Source of the DNA: Zanthoxylum bungeanum
Taxonomy: Eukaryota; Streptophyta; Magnoliopsida; Sapindales; Rutaceae
Direction: 5' to 3'
Assembly (NCBI GenBank): GCA_019454045.1
Contig: SKCR01032772.1
Coordinates: 248,001 to 312,000 of the forward strand
DNA: 64,000 nucleotides
This document shows, piece by piece, positions 36,654 through 50,072 of the stretch (position 1 is the stretch's first letter; the number at the start of each line of letters is the position of its first letter). Position numbers and translations under genes: made by a program. The notes beneath the pieces were generated by a model. The model ran no database searches. It had not been told where the DNA came from and was given only the letters and a program-made list of their open reading frames with translations.

Positions 36654-38364
36654 TGTAGACACTGCATTTTTGCACATGGCCCGATAATGAGTCTCTTATG
36701 GGAATACACCTGAAAAGTTCAGAAAAATTAAGGTTCAATGCTGGAAGAGAAAGAAACTTTAAAATCAGTCAAATTTAGGTCGATTGTCATCTATGTCCGG
36801 CCAGACTTCGCCACTCAGAACCGATCAGATGTCATCTACATCCAGTGGGATTTAGCCTTCATACCCGACCAACTATCATATGTATCTAGTCAGCCATTGA
36901 CAGAAAGTCCGGCCGAACATAACCCAAGTCAGGCCGGACATGAGTTGAATTTTCAATTTTAAAGAAGGATTTGATTTCTTTCATTTTTAAACAATTTCCA
37001 TAAAACCACACATTCATTCTTGAACGATTTCCTTAATTGACAAGATATTTTCCTTACTAGCCAAAAACTAAATATTATAAAAAGAGGATCAAATCACAAA
37101 ACAGAACCAGCTTTCAACCTTTGGACAGAACATTGAATACTCAAAATGGTAACCTTAAATCCATAGTTTCCAATATGATCTAGCAACTAAATCAAGTTTT
37201 CAGAGGCGTTCTCAAACCGAATTATGCTTAAAAGTAAGACTTGAGGGCCTTAAACCTTTACTTTCACATTTTATAGTTCATTGAACTAACATCTCATATC
37301 CGGTCGGACATCAATATGTCTGATCGGACGTGCATTTGTCACATAGTAAACCTGGGTGATCATCTGGCTACATCCTATCGTTTGGGTTTTTGTGGTATAT
37401 AGGATGGAAACTCGGAAGTAGATTCCATAGCCATTTCCGAATGAACGATAGTTTTGTTTGCAATTGAGATACAACTCCACGTACCATACAAAAACGACGT
37501 GCGCGGTTTCGATATTGCTTTCATCATTGTTCTACTGTTCCTTTTATGTTTATCTCATTTCTTTTTTCATTTTATTATTATTAGCATTATCCGTTTCCTA
37601 TTATTTAATCATCATGATATGGTATGTTGTTTATTGGATTTGGGTTATATCATAAAATATTTGTCACTGAATACGTAGTGCGTCCGACCTGATCTACTTG
37701 AAGTCTGGCTGGATATAAAGTAATTCTGACCTACTATATGTACATCTGACCAAGTCTCCACGAGACCAGGCCAACGAAACATGTCCTCATGATTAAATGT
37801 CTATTTATTGCCATTGTTATTTCACTATTGATTCATTTGTTTCTAACGTCATTACAACTATTCTTCAGATGTATGTGGACATAACCTCATATCTGTGATC
37901 ATTTTGATCTCACAATAAATCCAGCCAGAATCCATATAAGTCCAGCCGAACATAAAGAGATAGTATATATATCCGGTAGGATCCAGTATATATATAGTCG
38001 AGTTCATTGTGTTTGTTAGTTCTATTTTATTATCGCTTTCATTGGTGTTATAACCGTTGTGTGTTATATAAATTGTTTGTGTGTGATTGCATTACAAAGA
38101 TATGTGGATCCTCTTTTAAGCGTGGATATTATACTGGCATCAATAAGAGACTATTCCGAACCCAAACAAGTTTAAGGTCAGACATCGCGAGGGGTGTAGT
38201 GCGGCCATAAATCATTCCTAGTGTCTTATATTGGGTGACGACTCCCTTATTCTTTGGTTAATCCCCTATGGGATTATCCGTACTCTCTACAGACAACAAG
38301 CCCAACAGTGTAGTGGTCACCGACTTCATAGGCATAGCGATAAATCCCGTTTCACTTCTATATA
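36654..38364 (+). repeat. 5' LTR of the Tat-like element
   Basis: It starts TGTAGACACTGCATTTTTGC and shares its first ~70 bp and last ~70 bp with the 3' copy at 50600-50741. The middle has recurrent TCCGGCCGGAC-like words (36798-36945) and others near 37300 and 37900. It ends just before the primer-binding site. Confidence 0.7.
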
Positions 38365-38383
38365 TGACGACTCCACTAGGGAT
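38365..38383 (+). other. Primer-binding site, tRNA-Arg type
   Basis: TGACGACTCCACTAGGGAT differs slightly from the TGGCGACTCC(G/A)CTGGGGA site of Tat/Ogre elements. Its position directly after the LTR supports the assignment. Confidence 0.65.
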
Positions 38384-39315
38384 AGAGAGCCCTGAGAAAA
38401 TACCTTGTAGTATCCATGGTGAGACTGAGGTGAATCATGTCTTCACTCTTTTTGCATACCTTTCGAACCCCGATGGCATTACATATCAAGAAATCTCTTT
38501 CACTCAAGGCGGTGATTGGTATATGATGATAACCATCACTTATTATCATATATCATTAAATATTGGTGCATTCATTTGGTCGATCGAACCATTGGGTGAA
38601 GAGACCTAGTTATGGATAAGCTGTATCATTGGGTATAAAAAATGTGCATTCACTTAGTCGTTCGAACCATTGGATGAGGATACTTATTTTTAGACAACCT
38701 TTCATCATGAGAGCCTTAAACGAACCCTTGGTAAGCCCACATGTGAGCCTGTAGTTGTTTTCCATAGGAAAAACCTCCATATTACTTGTGATTGGCCTTT
38801 TCAACTGAGACAAGTTTGTATCCCATGATAATAAAGTCAATGTGCTTTGAAATATCAATGGGCCACCATGTATAAAAACCTCGTCGGACCTAAAGTATTT
38901 AGTTTTAATCTAAATATGCCAAGACATGAGTCTGATACTCACATCGGCTTTCATTCAGAACTGGTTTGCCTTATCTTGGCCTGTTTGGACATTTCTAAAT
39001 ACTTCCTAGCCCATCCCAAATAATCATGATTACTAAGGGTCTAATTCATCATTTTTATACAATGACACGATCTCTATATTAGGCTTAGTCATTTTATAAA
39101 TGGGCGATCTTTGTCTTTTAACGATGGAATGAAACTGGAGTTTCCAAGGTTTACCCTTTTAGCATAGGAGATAACGAGCTTATGTACTCCCCGTTGGTGC
39201 ATAAGCTAAGTCAAACTTAAGAAAGATATTGACTCACCATGTGTGCGGGAGAGATAATGGTGGAAAGATGTATGTTGCGTGAACTAACCCTGCATTTCAT
39301 GCATCACATGCATAC

Positions 39316-39890
39316 ATGCATCATATTAACCCTTTTGTGAATAAAGGCATCATAGTGACACATTGTGTAAGAGGGGAAGGCAAACTAGTCAAGAAGCGGT
39401 TAGTAGATTCAGAAATGACCAGTAGCAATAGTTCTCGCATAGACCAAATAGAGAATAAGTTGAACAAAATGATTGAACAACTACTAGATTTGACCAATAC
39501 TATGATCAACTGGACGGTACCTCAGACGGTTAGGAAAAAAATAAAAAAGAAGCTCTATGGCCAACAACGATATAAGAAAAACAGTGGAAAAGGCTCAAAA
39601 AGCGAAACATTGGAAGTAAACACCGTCTAACAACGACACTTCTCCAATCTTGGAAGACTGATGTTCGAGATTTTGGATGAACTCATGAGACAAGGCCTAC
39701 TAAAATCGTTAGATCTAAAGCCTATGACAAATCCACAACCAAGAAAATTTTACCCAATCCTGTACTGCGCATTCCACCAGTTCCCAAAGAATGAAACGAA
39801 TGGATGTGCCCACCTTAGACATGAAATCTAGAACCTGATTGACACTGGTAAAATACCAGGCCCTAAAGTAACCAAGGCCATGCAGTAACC
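39316..39890 (+). pseudogene. Tat/Ogre-type gag remnant
   Basis: The 104-codon frame 39316-39630 has a short predicted coiled coil (RIDQIENKLNKMIEQLLDLT) and a basic tail. After its stop, 39631-39890 encodes in fragments a segment with LMRQGLLKSLDLK, then YCAFHQFPKNETNGC and LRHEI. The CX2HXnC-H-type motif and its surroundings match the gag end of Tat-group gypsy elements. Several stops are present. Confidence 0.6.
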
Positions 39891-41279
39891 ATATTTCAAA
39901 TTATCATATTTTACATCTTTACTTTTCGTCATGTAATAACTCATTCTTTTTTGAAATAAATTTGATTTTGTAAAATTTTATGTCTCTTAACAAAAGATGA
40001 GCATGTCCAAATCCTTAAAATAATGTTAAACTTTGGAATCACTAGCAGAATACTATCCACAAATGAGCACTAAAAAAAACCTGCACTTAAAATTGTAATA
40101 CATATTTAGGAAGAACTTATGCTAGCTCAACTTGTAGAGACGTTTAAGACACTTGACATTCATTTGACCATTTTCCAAGGTTAAGACTGAGATGACACTA
40201 GGTTAAGGAAATGACGTAAAATAAATAACAAAATAAAAAGAGCAAAGAGAGAAAAATGGTGAATCCCATAAAAATATACTCTGCTGTTTGAATTCCTTAG
40301 TAATTAGGAGTATCGTACAGTTTATGACTATTTTTACGTCAAACGACAACTCAAATATCGAGTATGCAAAGCAACTTGAGCTGATGAAATTATTGAGTGA
40401 ATATGAGCTCGCATCACAAGTGTGAAATCTCTGCGTCAAAAAGAAATTTGACGACCCAAAGAAGCCAGGGACAAAGACAAACCCTACATAAGATTAACAT
40501 TTGAGAAATTCTGAAATCCTGTTGATCCTTAACTAGGTGTTAGATTACCTAGACCAAGGAAAAAATGAAAAATGAACTAATGTACTAGTACTAGTCTACA
40601 CTTAGAGCTAGCATAAACCGATCCAGGTTGCGCATAATTCTTTGTAAAAGATTCACACAAACATATGGAAAAGCATTCAAAAGATGAAGCCTTTGTAGTA
40701 ATTGAATTTTGAGTTTAGACAATGCTTATATTTTGAAAAGATAATGGATTTCATGTAAGGATTCATTGCATTATAAAAATTTAGAAAGTAAGATCGATGA
40801 TTTGGAAATATCGAGGGACAACCGAGGTATGGGGTGAGACAAACTCTAATAATACCTTTATAGAAGAACATCGCGACTCTTGCACCATCTCAAGTCAAAG
40901 AACAAGCATGTAGTTCGAGATCATTTGCATACATATATATACATACGTACATGCATACATACATATAGCATTTATTTTATAGGGAACCTGAACAAACGCC
41001 AGCCTCTAAGAAGTGAAGCAAGACACAAAATGTTCTGTAGCATTCAAAAGTCGAATCCTCCAAGTCATGGAGCACCTGACGGTCAGAAGAATAAGACATG
41101 AGGGCGAAGCTCGCCTAAGCAAGAATACTAGGGGAGGATTACCTGAAAGTAGTAACTGGGAGCGAGGACCACCTAGATGTAATAGTTGAGGGCGACACTT
41201 GCCACTCAATTAGGTTTTGGAATGCCTTTGAAAAAATATTTAGAGTAAAGAGAGGTTTTTGAATACTTCAGATAGCAAA
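39891..41279. other. Tat-like element interior, non-coding
   Basis: No frames of note. A short ACATACATATA-type run lies at 40930-40965. GGGCGAAGCTCGCC and GGGAGCGAGGACCACC near 41100-41170 resemble words in the 50080-50180 segment on the other side of the nested insertion, consistent with one element. Confidence 0.45.
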
Positions 41280-41868
41280 AAAAGTTTAAAAAAGGATCGC
41301 CCCGAAATTTGAAACGGGTCGAAGGATTTGGAACGCTTATGGCTTTAGAACGCCAATGGGATTGAAATACTGTCGGAATTGGAATTTCAAAATTATTTGG
41401 AACGCTAATGGGTTTGGAACACTAACAAGTTTGGAAAACTAGACGGAGCTGGAATGCCAATTGGATCGGAACACTGATAGGCTTGGAACGCCAATGGATT
41501 TGGAACATCAATAAATTTGGAATAACGACAAGCTTGGAATTGGAATTGAAAATGGGTTTGGAATGCCAACAGATTTGGAAAGAAGAACAGAATTAGAACG
41601 CTACTGGGTCTGGAATGCCAATGGACTTAGAACGTTAAAAGAATTGGAGATGGGTTTGGAACGCCAACATATTTGGAAATCAAGATGGAATTAGAACGCC
41701 GAGGAATTGGAGAAAGGTTTGGAACACTAACAGACTTAGAAGGACTTGATGGACTTAAAATACCAATGGAAACTGTAATATTTAGAAAGTTGGGCAGAAT
41801 TAGAATACCGAAGGATTTAGAACACCAATAAAAGTAGATTTGGAATATCTCGAGAATGAGAGTGAACA
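41280..41868 (+). repeat. Degenerate tandem array, GGTTTGGAACGCCAAT type
   Basis: About 25 to 30 imperfect copies of a unit near 20 bp (variants of ATGGGTTTGGAACGCCA) follow one another. Arrays of this sort between the gene region and the 3' LTR are a known feature of Tat/Ogre elements. Confidence 0.8.
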
Positions 41869-42360
41869 TCAGATAACTTCGGGAATAAAACGGGACCTCA
41901 GAATGAGGATGAACGATAGAAAATATTGAGAATGAAGTAGAACCTCGGAATGAGGATGGACATTAGACGACCTTGAGAATGAAGTGGAACCTAGAAATGA
42001 GGATGGACAATAGACAATTTCGAGAATGAAGTAGAACTTCAGAATGAGGATGAACAACATACAACTTCGGGAATAAAGTGAAACCTCAGAATGAGGATAG
42101 ACAATAGCAGTTTCAAGAATGAAGTAAAAGCCTCGGGAATGAGGACAGACAATAGAACACTCCATATTTGGAATGGAGTCTCAGAGTGAAATCTCAATAA
42201 TGAGGTTGAAACGTCACAGACCGCTCCGAGAATGGACATTAACTTTGAGAATGAAGACAATTCTGAGAATGGATACAAACATCGAGCAAGAAAGAAAATC
42301 TCACGAGGAATGGGATACACTACAAGAGACCCCAAAGAGTAGGTCAAAGTACAGAACACT
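41869..42360 (+). repeat. Degenerate tandem array, GAATGAGGATGGAC type
   Basis: The array has a unit of about 47 bp, for example CGAGAATGAAGTAGAACTTC followed by AGAATGAGGATGAACAAC. At least six units are recognisable, decaying toward 42360. It adjoins the first array but has an unrelated unit. Confidence 0.8.
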
Positions 42361-42389
42361 TATGAGAATATGATTTTTGTCTAAGGTTT

Positions 42390-42880
42390 TGACCTTGTGT
42401 GGAATTAAAAATATACTCTAATCTAAGATAGGTCAAAGTTAGAGCTACTATAGTTCAATTCAACAATACCGATTAATTCTATGCAAATATAAATCAAAGC
42501 ATATATATCAAAGCAATAAGCAAAATCAACACAAGAATTTTATTGACTAAGTGGAAAACTCATGCGAGTAAAAAATCACTTCGGGTATAGGCTACTACCC
42601 AAATCCACTATATATGAGAAAACTTACAGCGGTGGTATAGTTACTAAGGTGACAACTTCATCGACTCAAAGACCTTTATATTGTAATAACTCGAAGAACG
42701 CCCCGAGCCGGACCAAACGACATTTTTTATAACCTCTGAAGTCTCTGAGTGGATCAACCCTGCGAACTCGCAATGCCGGAACTCTGACTACCAATCTACC
42801 TCATAGAGTACTATGATGGCTTAGAAAACTGGGTTAGAGTTGTATTTATGTGTTGATGGTAAATCAAAACTCAATCTCAC
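42390..42880 (-). repeat. Repeat R, copy 2, left part
   Basis: It matches 12776-13235 over nearly its whole length. It is interrupted by the Athila-like element at CTCAC and continues at 49518. Confidence 0.65.
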
Positions 42881-44218
42881 TGATAAGTGTGGTTTATACC
42901 CACTTATTCATGCATTCTTAGCTTATTATTTTGTTAGATTCTGTATCATTTAATGTATTTGTAGTTTGTTTTATGTTTTTATTGGTAGGAAGCATTGGAA
43001 CATGGATCTTGAGGCAATTGTACGTGTTCTGGGATCTTACGGACGTATCGAAAGTACGCGGGAATAGCGGAAAACACAGAAATCAATATCCTGAAATTTT
43101 ACCTTGGGTCGCGATGCCCACTTTCTAGCGTCGCGACACACCTTCAATTTTCTTACACATAGTAAAAGGCCGAGAGTTGGGCATCGCAACGTCATTTTCT
43201 GACGCTGCGGCGCCCCGACAGGACCCCAGAAGCTTAATTCGGTCATATTTACATGTATAATGACTCCAAGACTTCCCTATAAATACATAAGGTCATCCAA
43301 AACCTTAAATGAGAGGCTAATACACAGCACAAGACACAAAACACATATTTTAGAGAGATCCAAAGAGAAAGATTGAAGAACGACAAGATGAGACAAAAGC
43401 GGTAACGTTCGAAGACGAATGGATTCGATTCGAGTTTAATCTTCTAGTTTCTATCGTTAAAACTCTAACGATTTCTATTAGATTCATGACCATATTTTCA
43501 TTGTTTTTTTATCTTTCATCATGAACTAAATCCATTATTCTAGAGGATGATATAGCCAATGCTTGAATCTATGTATTGATTGCCAGTTTGATTTTTATGA
43601 AGTTATAATTCAGTTTATTTATATTCTTGTGTTTAATGCTTCTTGTTTTTTGGCCACAAATTGAAATGATGAATGTTTAGAATCTATCGCTTGGGAGAGA
43701 GGGATTTTTAATAGGATATAGATGATATAACCTAGGATTTTTATAGAGTTCGGGAAAATCTATAATTTCTTTGAAGTCATTAACACAGAATCACAAAGCG
43801 TAATGAATTGTTAATTATTAGATTTTTATAGGGATATCAAAGTCTATAATTGATAATATTTTCACTATTGCTCGGGAGATGGAGTTGAATACTTTATGAT
43901 TCATGACTTATAAACAACGTAAATGAATAAGGATTGAATGACATGACAAATATATAGGGGATAATTAGGTGAAATCATACCCTAGAATCTATCTCTTTTT
44001 GGATTATCTTCATTTAACGTTTTGATTTCTCGTTTCTTTAGTTTTTAGTTTCAATATTGGTTTTTTCTAAATTTAGTTGCTTCTAAATAAAGTTATGTTT
44101 ACTAATTATAGTACTTAATATGAGTTGAACATAATCCATGTGGGTTCGACACTCTCTCACTTATCTTTACTACAACTTGACACCGTACACTTGCGGTACG
44201 ATATAAAATATCACAATA
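42881..44218 (+). repeat. 5' LTR of the Athila-like element
   Basis: It starts TGATAAGTG. A GC-rich patch with GTCGCGA motifs lies at 43107-43225, and a CTATAAATACATAAG block near 43277 is a likely TATA box. It ends CACAATA, seven bases before the primer site. Confidence 0.9.
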
Positions 44219-44224
44219 AGTTTT

Positions 44225-44242
44225 TGGCGCCGTTGCCGGGGA
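44225..44242 (+). other. Primer-binding site, tRNA-Asp type
   Basis: TGGCGCCGTTGCCGGGGA is complementary to the 3' end of plant tRNA-Asp, the primer of Athila elements. Confidence 0.9.
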
Positions 44243-44394
44243 TTGTTAATTTAATTCACATTAATATTATTATCAAATAACCTTAGCTTTAATTTAGATT
44301 TATGCTTTTATTTGTTTATTTTATTTGTTTATTTTATTTTATTTTTATATTTTTGTTTTAGTACTTTTTCTTTTGGCTTTCTGTGTTTCAGTGA

Positions 44395-46584
44395 ATGCGT
44401 AGATCCACAAGTCTCGACTCGCTCGTGTTTGATCCAGAAATAGAAAGAACAGTGAGGAGACTAAGGAAAGAAAGGAAAGTTGAGAAAGAAGTGATGACAA
44501 CTGAAAATATAGAGAACAATATACGCCATGTGGCAATACGGGATCACTTTAAGCCAGTCATTGATGACGATTATTCCGGGATTGCCCATCAACCAATCAA
44601 CGCCAAATATTTTGAGCTCAAACCTTCATTGATCAATATGGTGCAAAAGAACCAGTTCGGGAGTTCAGCTGTAGAGGATCCCAACGTGTATTTAAGGATG
44701 TTCTTGGAGATGACAGATACAATAAAGATGAATGAAGTCACTAAAGAGAGTTAGAGACCATCAGGCTACGCTTGTTCCCATTCTCTTTAAGGGATAACGT
44801 GAGGGGTTGGCTGCAATTTATTCTGACGGGAAGCATCATGACATGGCATGATATGGCTACCATATTCTTTGCGATGTTCTTTTCACCAGCTAAATAAGCC
44901 CAACTGAGAACAAAAATTAGCATATTTAGGCAGTTGGAGACCGAGCACCTGTATGAGGCCTGTGGGCACTTTAAAGATCTACTGATGAGGTGCCCACAAC
45001 ATAATTTTGAAGACTAGGTTCAGATTCAGCTATTCTACCATGGGTTGAATGGTCCAAATAGGACCACTGTTGATGCAGCTGTTGGAGGAATCTTGTTCAA
45101 GAAATCGGCTGAAGACACCTATGCTTTATTAGAGGAGATGGCCATCAATAACTACCAATGACCAACTGAACGCACTACTGTGCCTAATGTGGTGGGTATA
45201 TATGAGGTGGATCCTATTGTTGCACTTACAGCTCAAATGTCATCCCTCACTACTCATATAGTAGCATTGATCAATCAACAAGGCCAACCATCTATTGAAA
45301 TTGTTGATGCTAATAGAATGATTTTACCTGACGAAGGATATATACACGTCCAATATGTGAACAATTAGAACTTCAACAATTACAGAGGCAATCATATGTC
45401 TAACTATTATCATTTGAACTTGTCATATGCTAACACAGAGAATGTCTTGCAACCTTCATCTGGCTTCAACTATCCAAGAGCTTAGCAGAAACCTTCCTTA
45501 GAAGACCTCATGAGCATGTTTGTTGCTAATACTTCAGAGAGGTTTGAGAAGAATGAGTCAAGGCTGAACAATATTGAGACACATATGGGCAATATAGGGG
45601 CAACGATGAAGTCTTTAGAAGTACAGATTGGGCAGATTGCAACCACCATGACTAATCAACAGATATGGGCATTTTTGAGCAATACTGAAGTCAACCCCAA
45701 AAAACAGTGTCACGCCATAACCCTCAGGAGCGGAAAAGAGATTAAAGATACCTCTAAGGACTTAGGCAGTAAAGAAAAAGAAGCATCATTTCACAAGGAA
45801 ACAGTAAAAGAGAACAGTGCAATAGTTCCCTCATATAAGCCACCTCATACTCGAAGACACATTTTCCATACCCTCAACGCTTTCAAAAGAAGAAGTTGGA
45901 TGCTCAGTTTTCCAAATTCCTGGACATCTTCAAAAAGATCCATATCAATATCCCATTCGCAGATGCATTAGAACAAATGCCCAATTATGTGAAGTTTATG
46001 AAAGAGATAATGTCCAAAAAGAGGAAGCTGGCAGATTTTGAAACAGTAGCACCCACAGAAGAGTGTAGTGTCATCATACAGAAAAAGCTTCCACCAAAGC
46101 TAAATGATACTGGCAGCTTCACCATACCGTGAACTATTGGGAATCGATATTTTGGTAAGACGCTATGTGATTTGGGGGCAAGCATCAATCTCATGCCTTT
46201 ATCCATCTACAAACAGTTGGACATAGGTGAGGCGAAGCCAACCACAATTACTTTGTAGCTAGTAGATTGATCTCTCACATACCTGAGATGAATAATAGTA
46301 GATGTGTTGGTTAATGTGGATAAGTTTATTTTCCTGCTGACTTTTTTGTGCTTGATGTGGAAGAGGATCGTGACGTCCCAATTATCATTGGGAGACCTTT
46401 CTTGGCAACCGACATAGTAGTAATTGATATGCAGAAAGGTGAACTGAAAATGAGAGTTCAAGATGAAGAAGTCACCTTCAGTGTTTTCAAAGCCATGCCG
46501 AGTCCCCAAGGTGATGTAGAATGTCACAAGGTAGATATTGTAGAGAATAGAGTTGCAAACACACATGGTGAATCAATATTTTAG
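44395..46584 (+). pseudogene. Athila gag-protease, many stops and frameshifts
   Basis: Gag opens at ATG 44395 with MRRSTSLDSLVFDPEIERTV. The retrotransposon gag domain follows in another frame from about 44750 (LRDNVRGWLQF near 44790, LFYHGLNGPNRTTVDAA near 45030-45080, LLEEMAINNYQ near 45130). A frame with ITLRSGKEI lies near 45718, then LDAQFSKFLDIFKKIHINIP near 45897. The protease core is LCDLGASINLMPLSIYKQL near 46160-46215, and IIIGRPFLATDIVVID near 46380-46430. Stops and at least three frame changes interrupt it. It is typical Athila order up to the start of reverse transcriptase, which is missing. Confidence 0.88.
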
Positions 46585-48191
46585 CAGCCTACGAGCATAG
46601 TGCAGCCATGCATAAAAGAAGATTCTCCACAGCCAGAACAGAAATCACCCCCAAAACGCCGCAAAAAGAGGAAGTCAAGAGTCAGTGCTCACTTGAAGAT
46701 GATCATTGAGAAGCTCAAAATGTGGTCAAGTCAATTTTTCCACATGTGCAGTCAAAAATATCAACCATCAGTAGACCCTGAAGGACTATCCATGGATAAA
46801 TTATCACAGCCTGCCAAGCTGCATTTTTCATGTCATAAAAATCGGTGTATACCAAAGAAGAAGACATATGAGACTACCTGGTCCGCTACATTGAAGCCAC
46901 CATGACCATTTGGGTTGATGTGTCTGGCTGAAGACGTTAAACTTAGCGCTAACGGGGAGACAACCCTTGCATTTATTTATTTTTAACTTTTTTATTTTAT
47001 TTTATTGTGTGCTATTTGTTTGTTTATTAGTTTGCATGTTATTTATGCAGGTAGCACGACCCACACAACCCGCGCAACCAAATTCTGACCAGCAAGAGCC
47101 TGATCAACTCCATATACTTGTTCCTTACTTTTGTTTCTTTATATTTATCTTACATTGAGGACAATAAAAGTCTTAAGTTTAGGGGTGTGTGCATGTAGTG
47201 ATAGTTCCTGCTATTTAAAAAAAATTATTTTTTGTTTTTATTCCTTGATACTAAAGCATAAGTCTAATGATGAATTTTGTTTACTTTAGATGAAATCTTA
47301 CAAATGATAAGTTCCCAATTGATTTTTATCCGATGTCTTGAGTAGGTAATTTAGGTTAGACTCATAAGCACTTAACAATAGGTTTTAGCAGTAAGAAGCT
47401 AAGTAATTGACAAAGTGACTATTTGAAGAAATTATTTGCCGATGAATGACTGTTTGCTTATATATCTATCTCAATATGCTAGTGTTATGATGTTTGGTAT
47501 GATAAGGAAAAAAAAAGAAAAGGAAAAAAAATTTGAAAAGAAAAAAAAGAAGTCAAACCACCTATAACCGATAAACGTGAAGCTACCCATGGGCGAGTGT
47601 TAGAACCACTATGAGGAGAAATGCTATCTTAAAGGGTAGGTGTGTTGAAAAAAATATAAAAAAAGGAAAAAAGAATAAAAAAATCATACCATACTGAGCA
47701 CACAAAAGGCAAATACATAGTACTTTTGAGATATCTAGGTTGGTTTGACCCATCAGATTCCAATTTTTGAGACGAAATCATTGGGTTGGCTTAATTAAGA
47801 GTCGAGTTATGAACAAACTTTTACACACACACACATTGTGAGTCTGGTATAGATGATTTATTCAAGAACTTGGAATTCAATTGCATTGAGTACTTTGAAG
47901 GTTTTTGATTTCTTTGGAAGGCATTCGTTGAGGACAATATTATGCGTAACTATCAGGACTATTTTATTTATTTTTATTATTTTTGAATGATTGCATGTGT
48001 TTGAATGACTTTTGTGGGTATCGTCGCTGTAAGCCCTCACGAGACTATAACTCGTTTAAAGGCTTGTTGCATACGCTAAATGCAATCGTGATCCCTACGA
48101 AAGTGGCCTAGTTAATCTTTTTTATTTTGTTTGTTTAGTTTTTATTTAGTCTTTTGCTCGGGACTAGCAAAATCTTAAGTTTAGGGGTGTT
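46585..48191 (+). other. Athila 3' interior without reverse transcriptase or integrase
   Basis: A basic stretch (PPKRRKKRKSR) at about 46640-46675 precedes a CTAACGGGGAGACAACCCTTG motif near 46950. The latter matches the conserved non-coding motif downstream of pol in Athila. A-rich, decayed sequence follows to the 3' LTR. Immediately before it is TTAAGTTTAGGGGTGTT, the likely polypurine tract, and a similar string occurs at 47174-47190. Confidence 0.7.
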
Positions 48192-49517
48192 TGATAAGTG
48201 CGGTTTATACTCACTTATTCTTGCATTCTTAACTTACTATTTTTTTAGATTCAGTATCATTTAATGTATTTATAGTTTGTTTTATGTTTTATTGTTAGGA
48301 AGCATTAAAACATAGATCTTGGGGCAATTATACGTGTTTTGGGACCCTACAGACGCATTGGAAGCACGCGGGAAGAGCGAAAAATACAGAAATCAACATC
48401 CTGAAATTTTTCCTTGCTTCACGACACCTAATTTCTGGCATCGCGACACGCCTTCAATTTTCTTACACATAGTAAAAGGCCGAGAGTTGGGCACCGCAAC
48501 GCCATTTTTCGGTGCCCCGACAGGACCCCAAAAGCTTAATTCGGTCGTGTTTACATACATAATGACTCCAAGACTTCAATATAAATACATAAGCTCGTCT
48601 AAAACCCTAAAAGAGAGGCTAACACACAACACAAGACACAAAACATATATTTTAGAGAGATCCAAAGAGAAAGATTGAAGAGCGACAAGAGGAGACAAAA
48701 GCGGTGATGTCCGAAGACGAAGAGATTCGATTCAGGTTTAATCTTCTAGTTTCTATCTTTAAACTCTAATGATTTCTATTATATTCATGACCATGTTTTC
48801 ATTGTTTTTATCTTTCGTCATAAACTAAATCCATTATTCTAGAGGATGATGTAGCCAATGCTTGAACCTATATATTGATTGCCTGTTTGATTTTTATGAA
48901 GTTATAATTCAGTTTATTTATATTCTTGTGTTTAATGCTTCTTGTTTGTTGGCCACAAATTGAGATGATGAATGTTTAGAATCTATCATTCGGGAGAGAG
49001 AGATTTTGAATAGGATCTAAATGATATAATCTAGGAGTTTTATAGAGTTCAGGAAAATCTATAATTCATTTGAAGTTGTTAACACAGAATCACAGAGCGT
49101 AATGAACTGTTAATTATTAGATTTTTATAGAGATATCGAAGTCTGTAATTGATAATATTTTCACTATTGCTTGGGAGAGGAAGTTGAATACTTTATGATT
49201 CTTGACTTATAAAAAACGTAACTGAATAAGGATTGAATGACATGACAAATACATAGAGGATAACTACGTGAAATCAGACTCTAGAATCTATCTCTTCTTG
49301 GATTATCTTCATTTAACGTTTTGATTTCTCGTTTCTTTAGTTTTCAGTTTTAATATTGGTTTATTCTAAATTTAGTTGCTTCTGAATAAAGTTAGGTTAA
49401 CTAATTATAGTACTTAGTGTGAGTTGAACACAATCCATATGGGTTCGACACTCTCTCACTTATCTTTACTAAAACTTGACACCGTACATTTGCGGTACGA
49501 TATAAAATATCACAATA
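48192..49517 (+). repeat. 3' LTR of the Athila-like element
   Basis: It aligns with 42881-44218 throughout, with substitutions and small indels that leave it 12 bp shorter. It ends CACAATA and is followed by CTCAC. Confidence 0.9.
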
Positions 49518-50072
49518 CTCACCAAAAGAAAGAAGACAATGAAACCAAAGAAGTCCTATAGATGAATTGTCAAGAAGGTTGAAAATAAACAATGTTGTAA
49601 CTCAGAATAATGTGTTTCCAATAGTTGATAAGATGGCCCTATATTTGTTTATATAGGTAGGGTAGAGGTAAGATTTTCCTAATGCAAAACTGGCAAAAAA
49701 TATGTCAAAAATAACGCACTTATACACAGCCGTTCGAATGCCACAAGAATGCATGACGAATGTGAGCAGTCCCATAAAATAGTTCAAACATTTTGACGAA
49801 CGCACAACAAACGCGAAATCTCTGGAAGATTTCATTCAAACCCAATTACGAATATGACTCGAAACGTGTGTCTCTGGAAGTTTTTGTCCAAACATCTACT
49901 CAAACAAACCACGATCGCAAAGCGTTCGAACCCAAACAAGAATGCACCACGAACGTAAACCCCGACAACTGAAAAATACTTGTCCAATTACACAGAGATC
50001 TTCAAGACTCATTACAACTCAATTAAAATTATTTTATTACGAACATTGCCAACAAACATGGAACTAATAACT
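49518..50072 (-). repeat. Repeat R, copy 2, right part
   Basis: It resumes the repeat at CTCACCAAAAG and matches 18371-18949, including the CGAACG-rich middle and the GAGATCTTCAAGACTCATTA block. Confidence 0.65.

Larger units (their letters stand above)
42881..49517 (+). mobile_element. Athila-like gypsy element, internally deleted
   Basis: The LTRs are 42881-44218 (1338 bp) and 48192-49517 (1326 bp), with an exact CTCAC duplication at 42876-42880 and 49518-49522. A tRNA-Asp-type primer site, TGGCGCCGTTGCCGGGGA, lies at 44225-44242, diagnostic of Athila. Gag and protease remnants follow. Reverse transcriptase, RNase H and integrase are absent: the sequence passes from just after protease (about 46600) to the region preceding the 3' LTR. 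LTRs start TGATAAGTG and end CACAATA. The two LTRs differ at many positions, so this insertion is clearly older than the copia element at 867-6006. It must have been mobilised in trans or deleted after insertion. Confidence 0.92.

Noticed and set aside
38268..38609. 113-codon plus frame at the Tat LTR end
   Set aside because: It crosses the LTR boundary and the primer-binding site, so it is not a gag start.
41280..42360. CRISPR-like repeat array
   Set aside because: Units are degenerate and directly adjacent, without unique spacers, and lie in a plant gypsy element.
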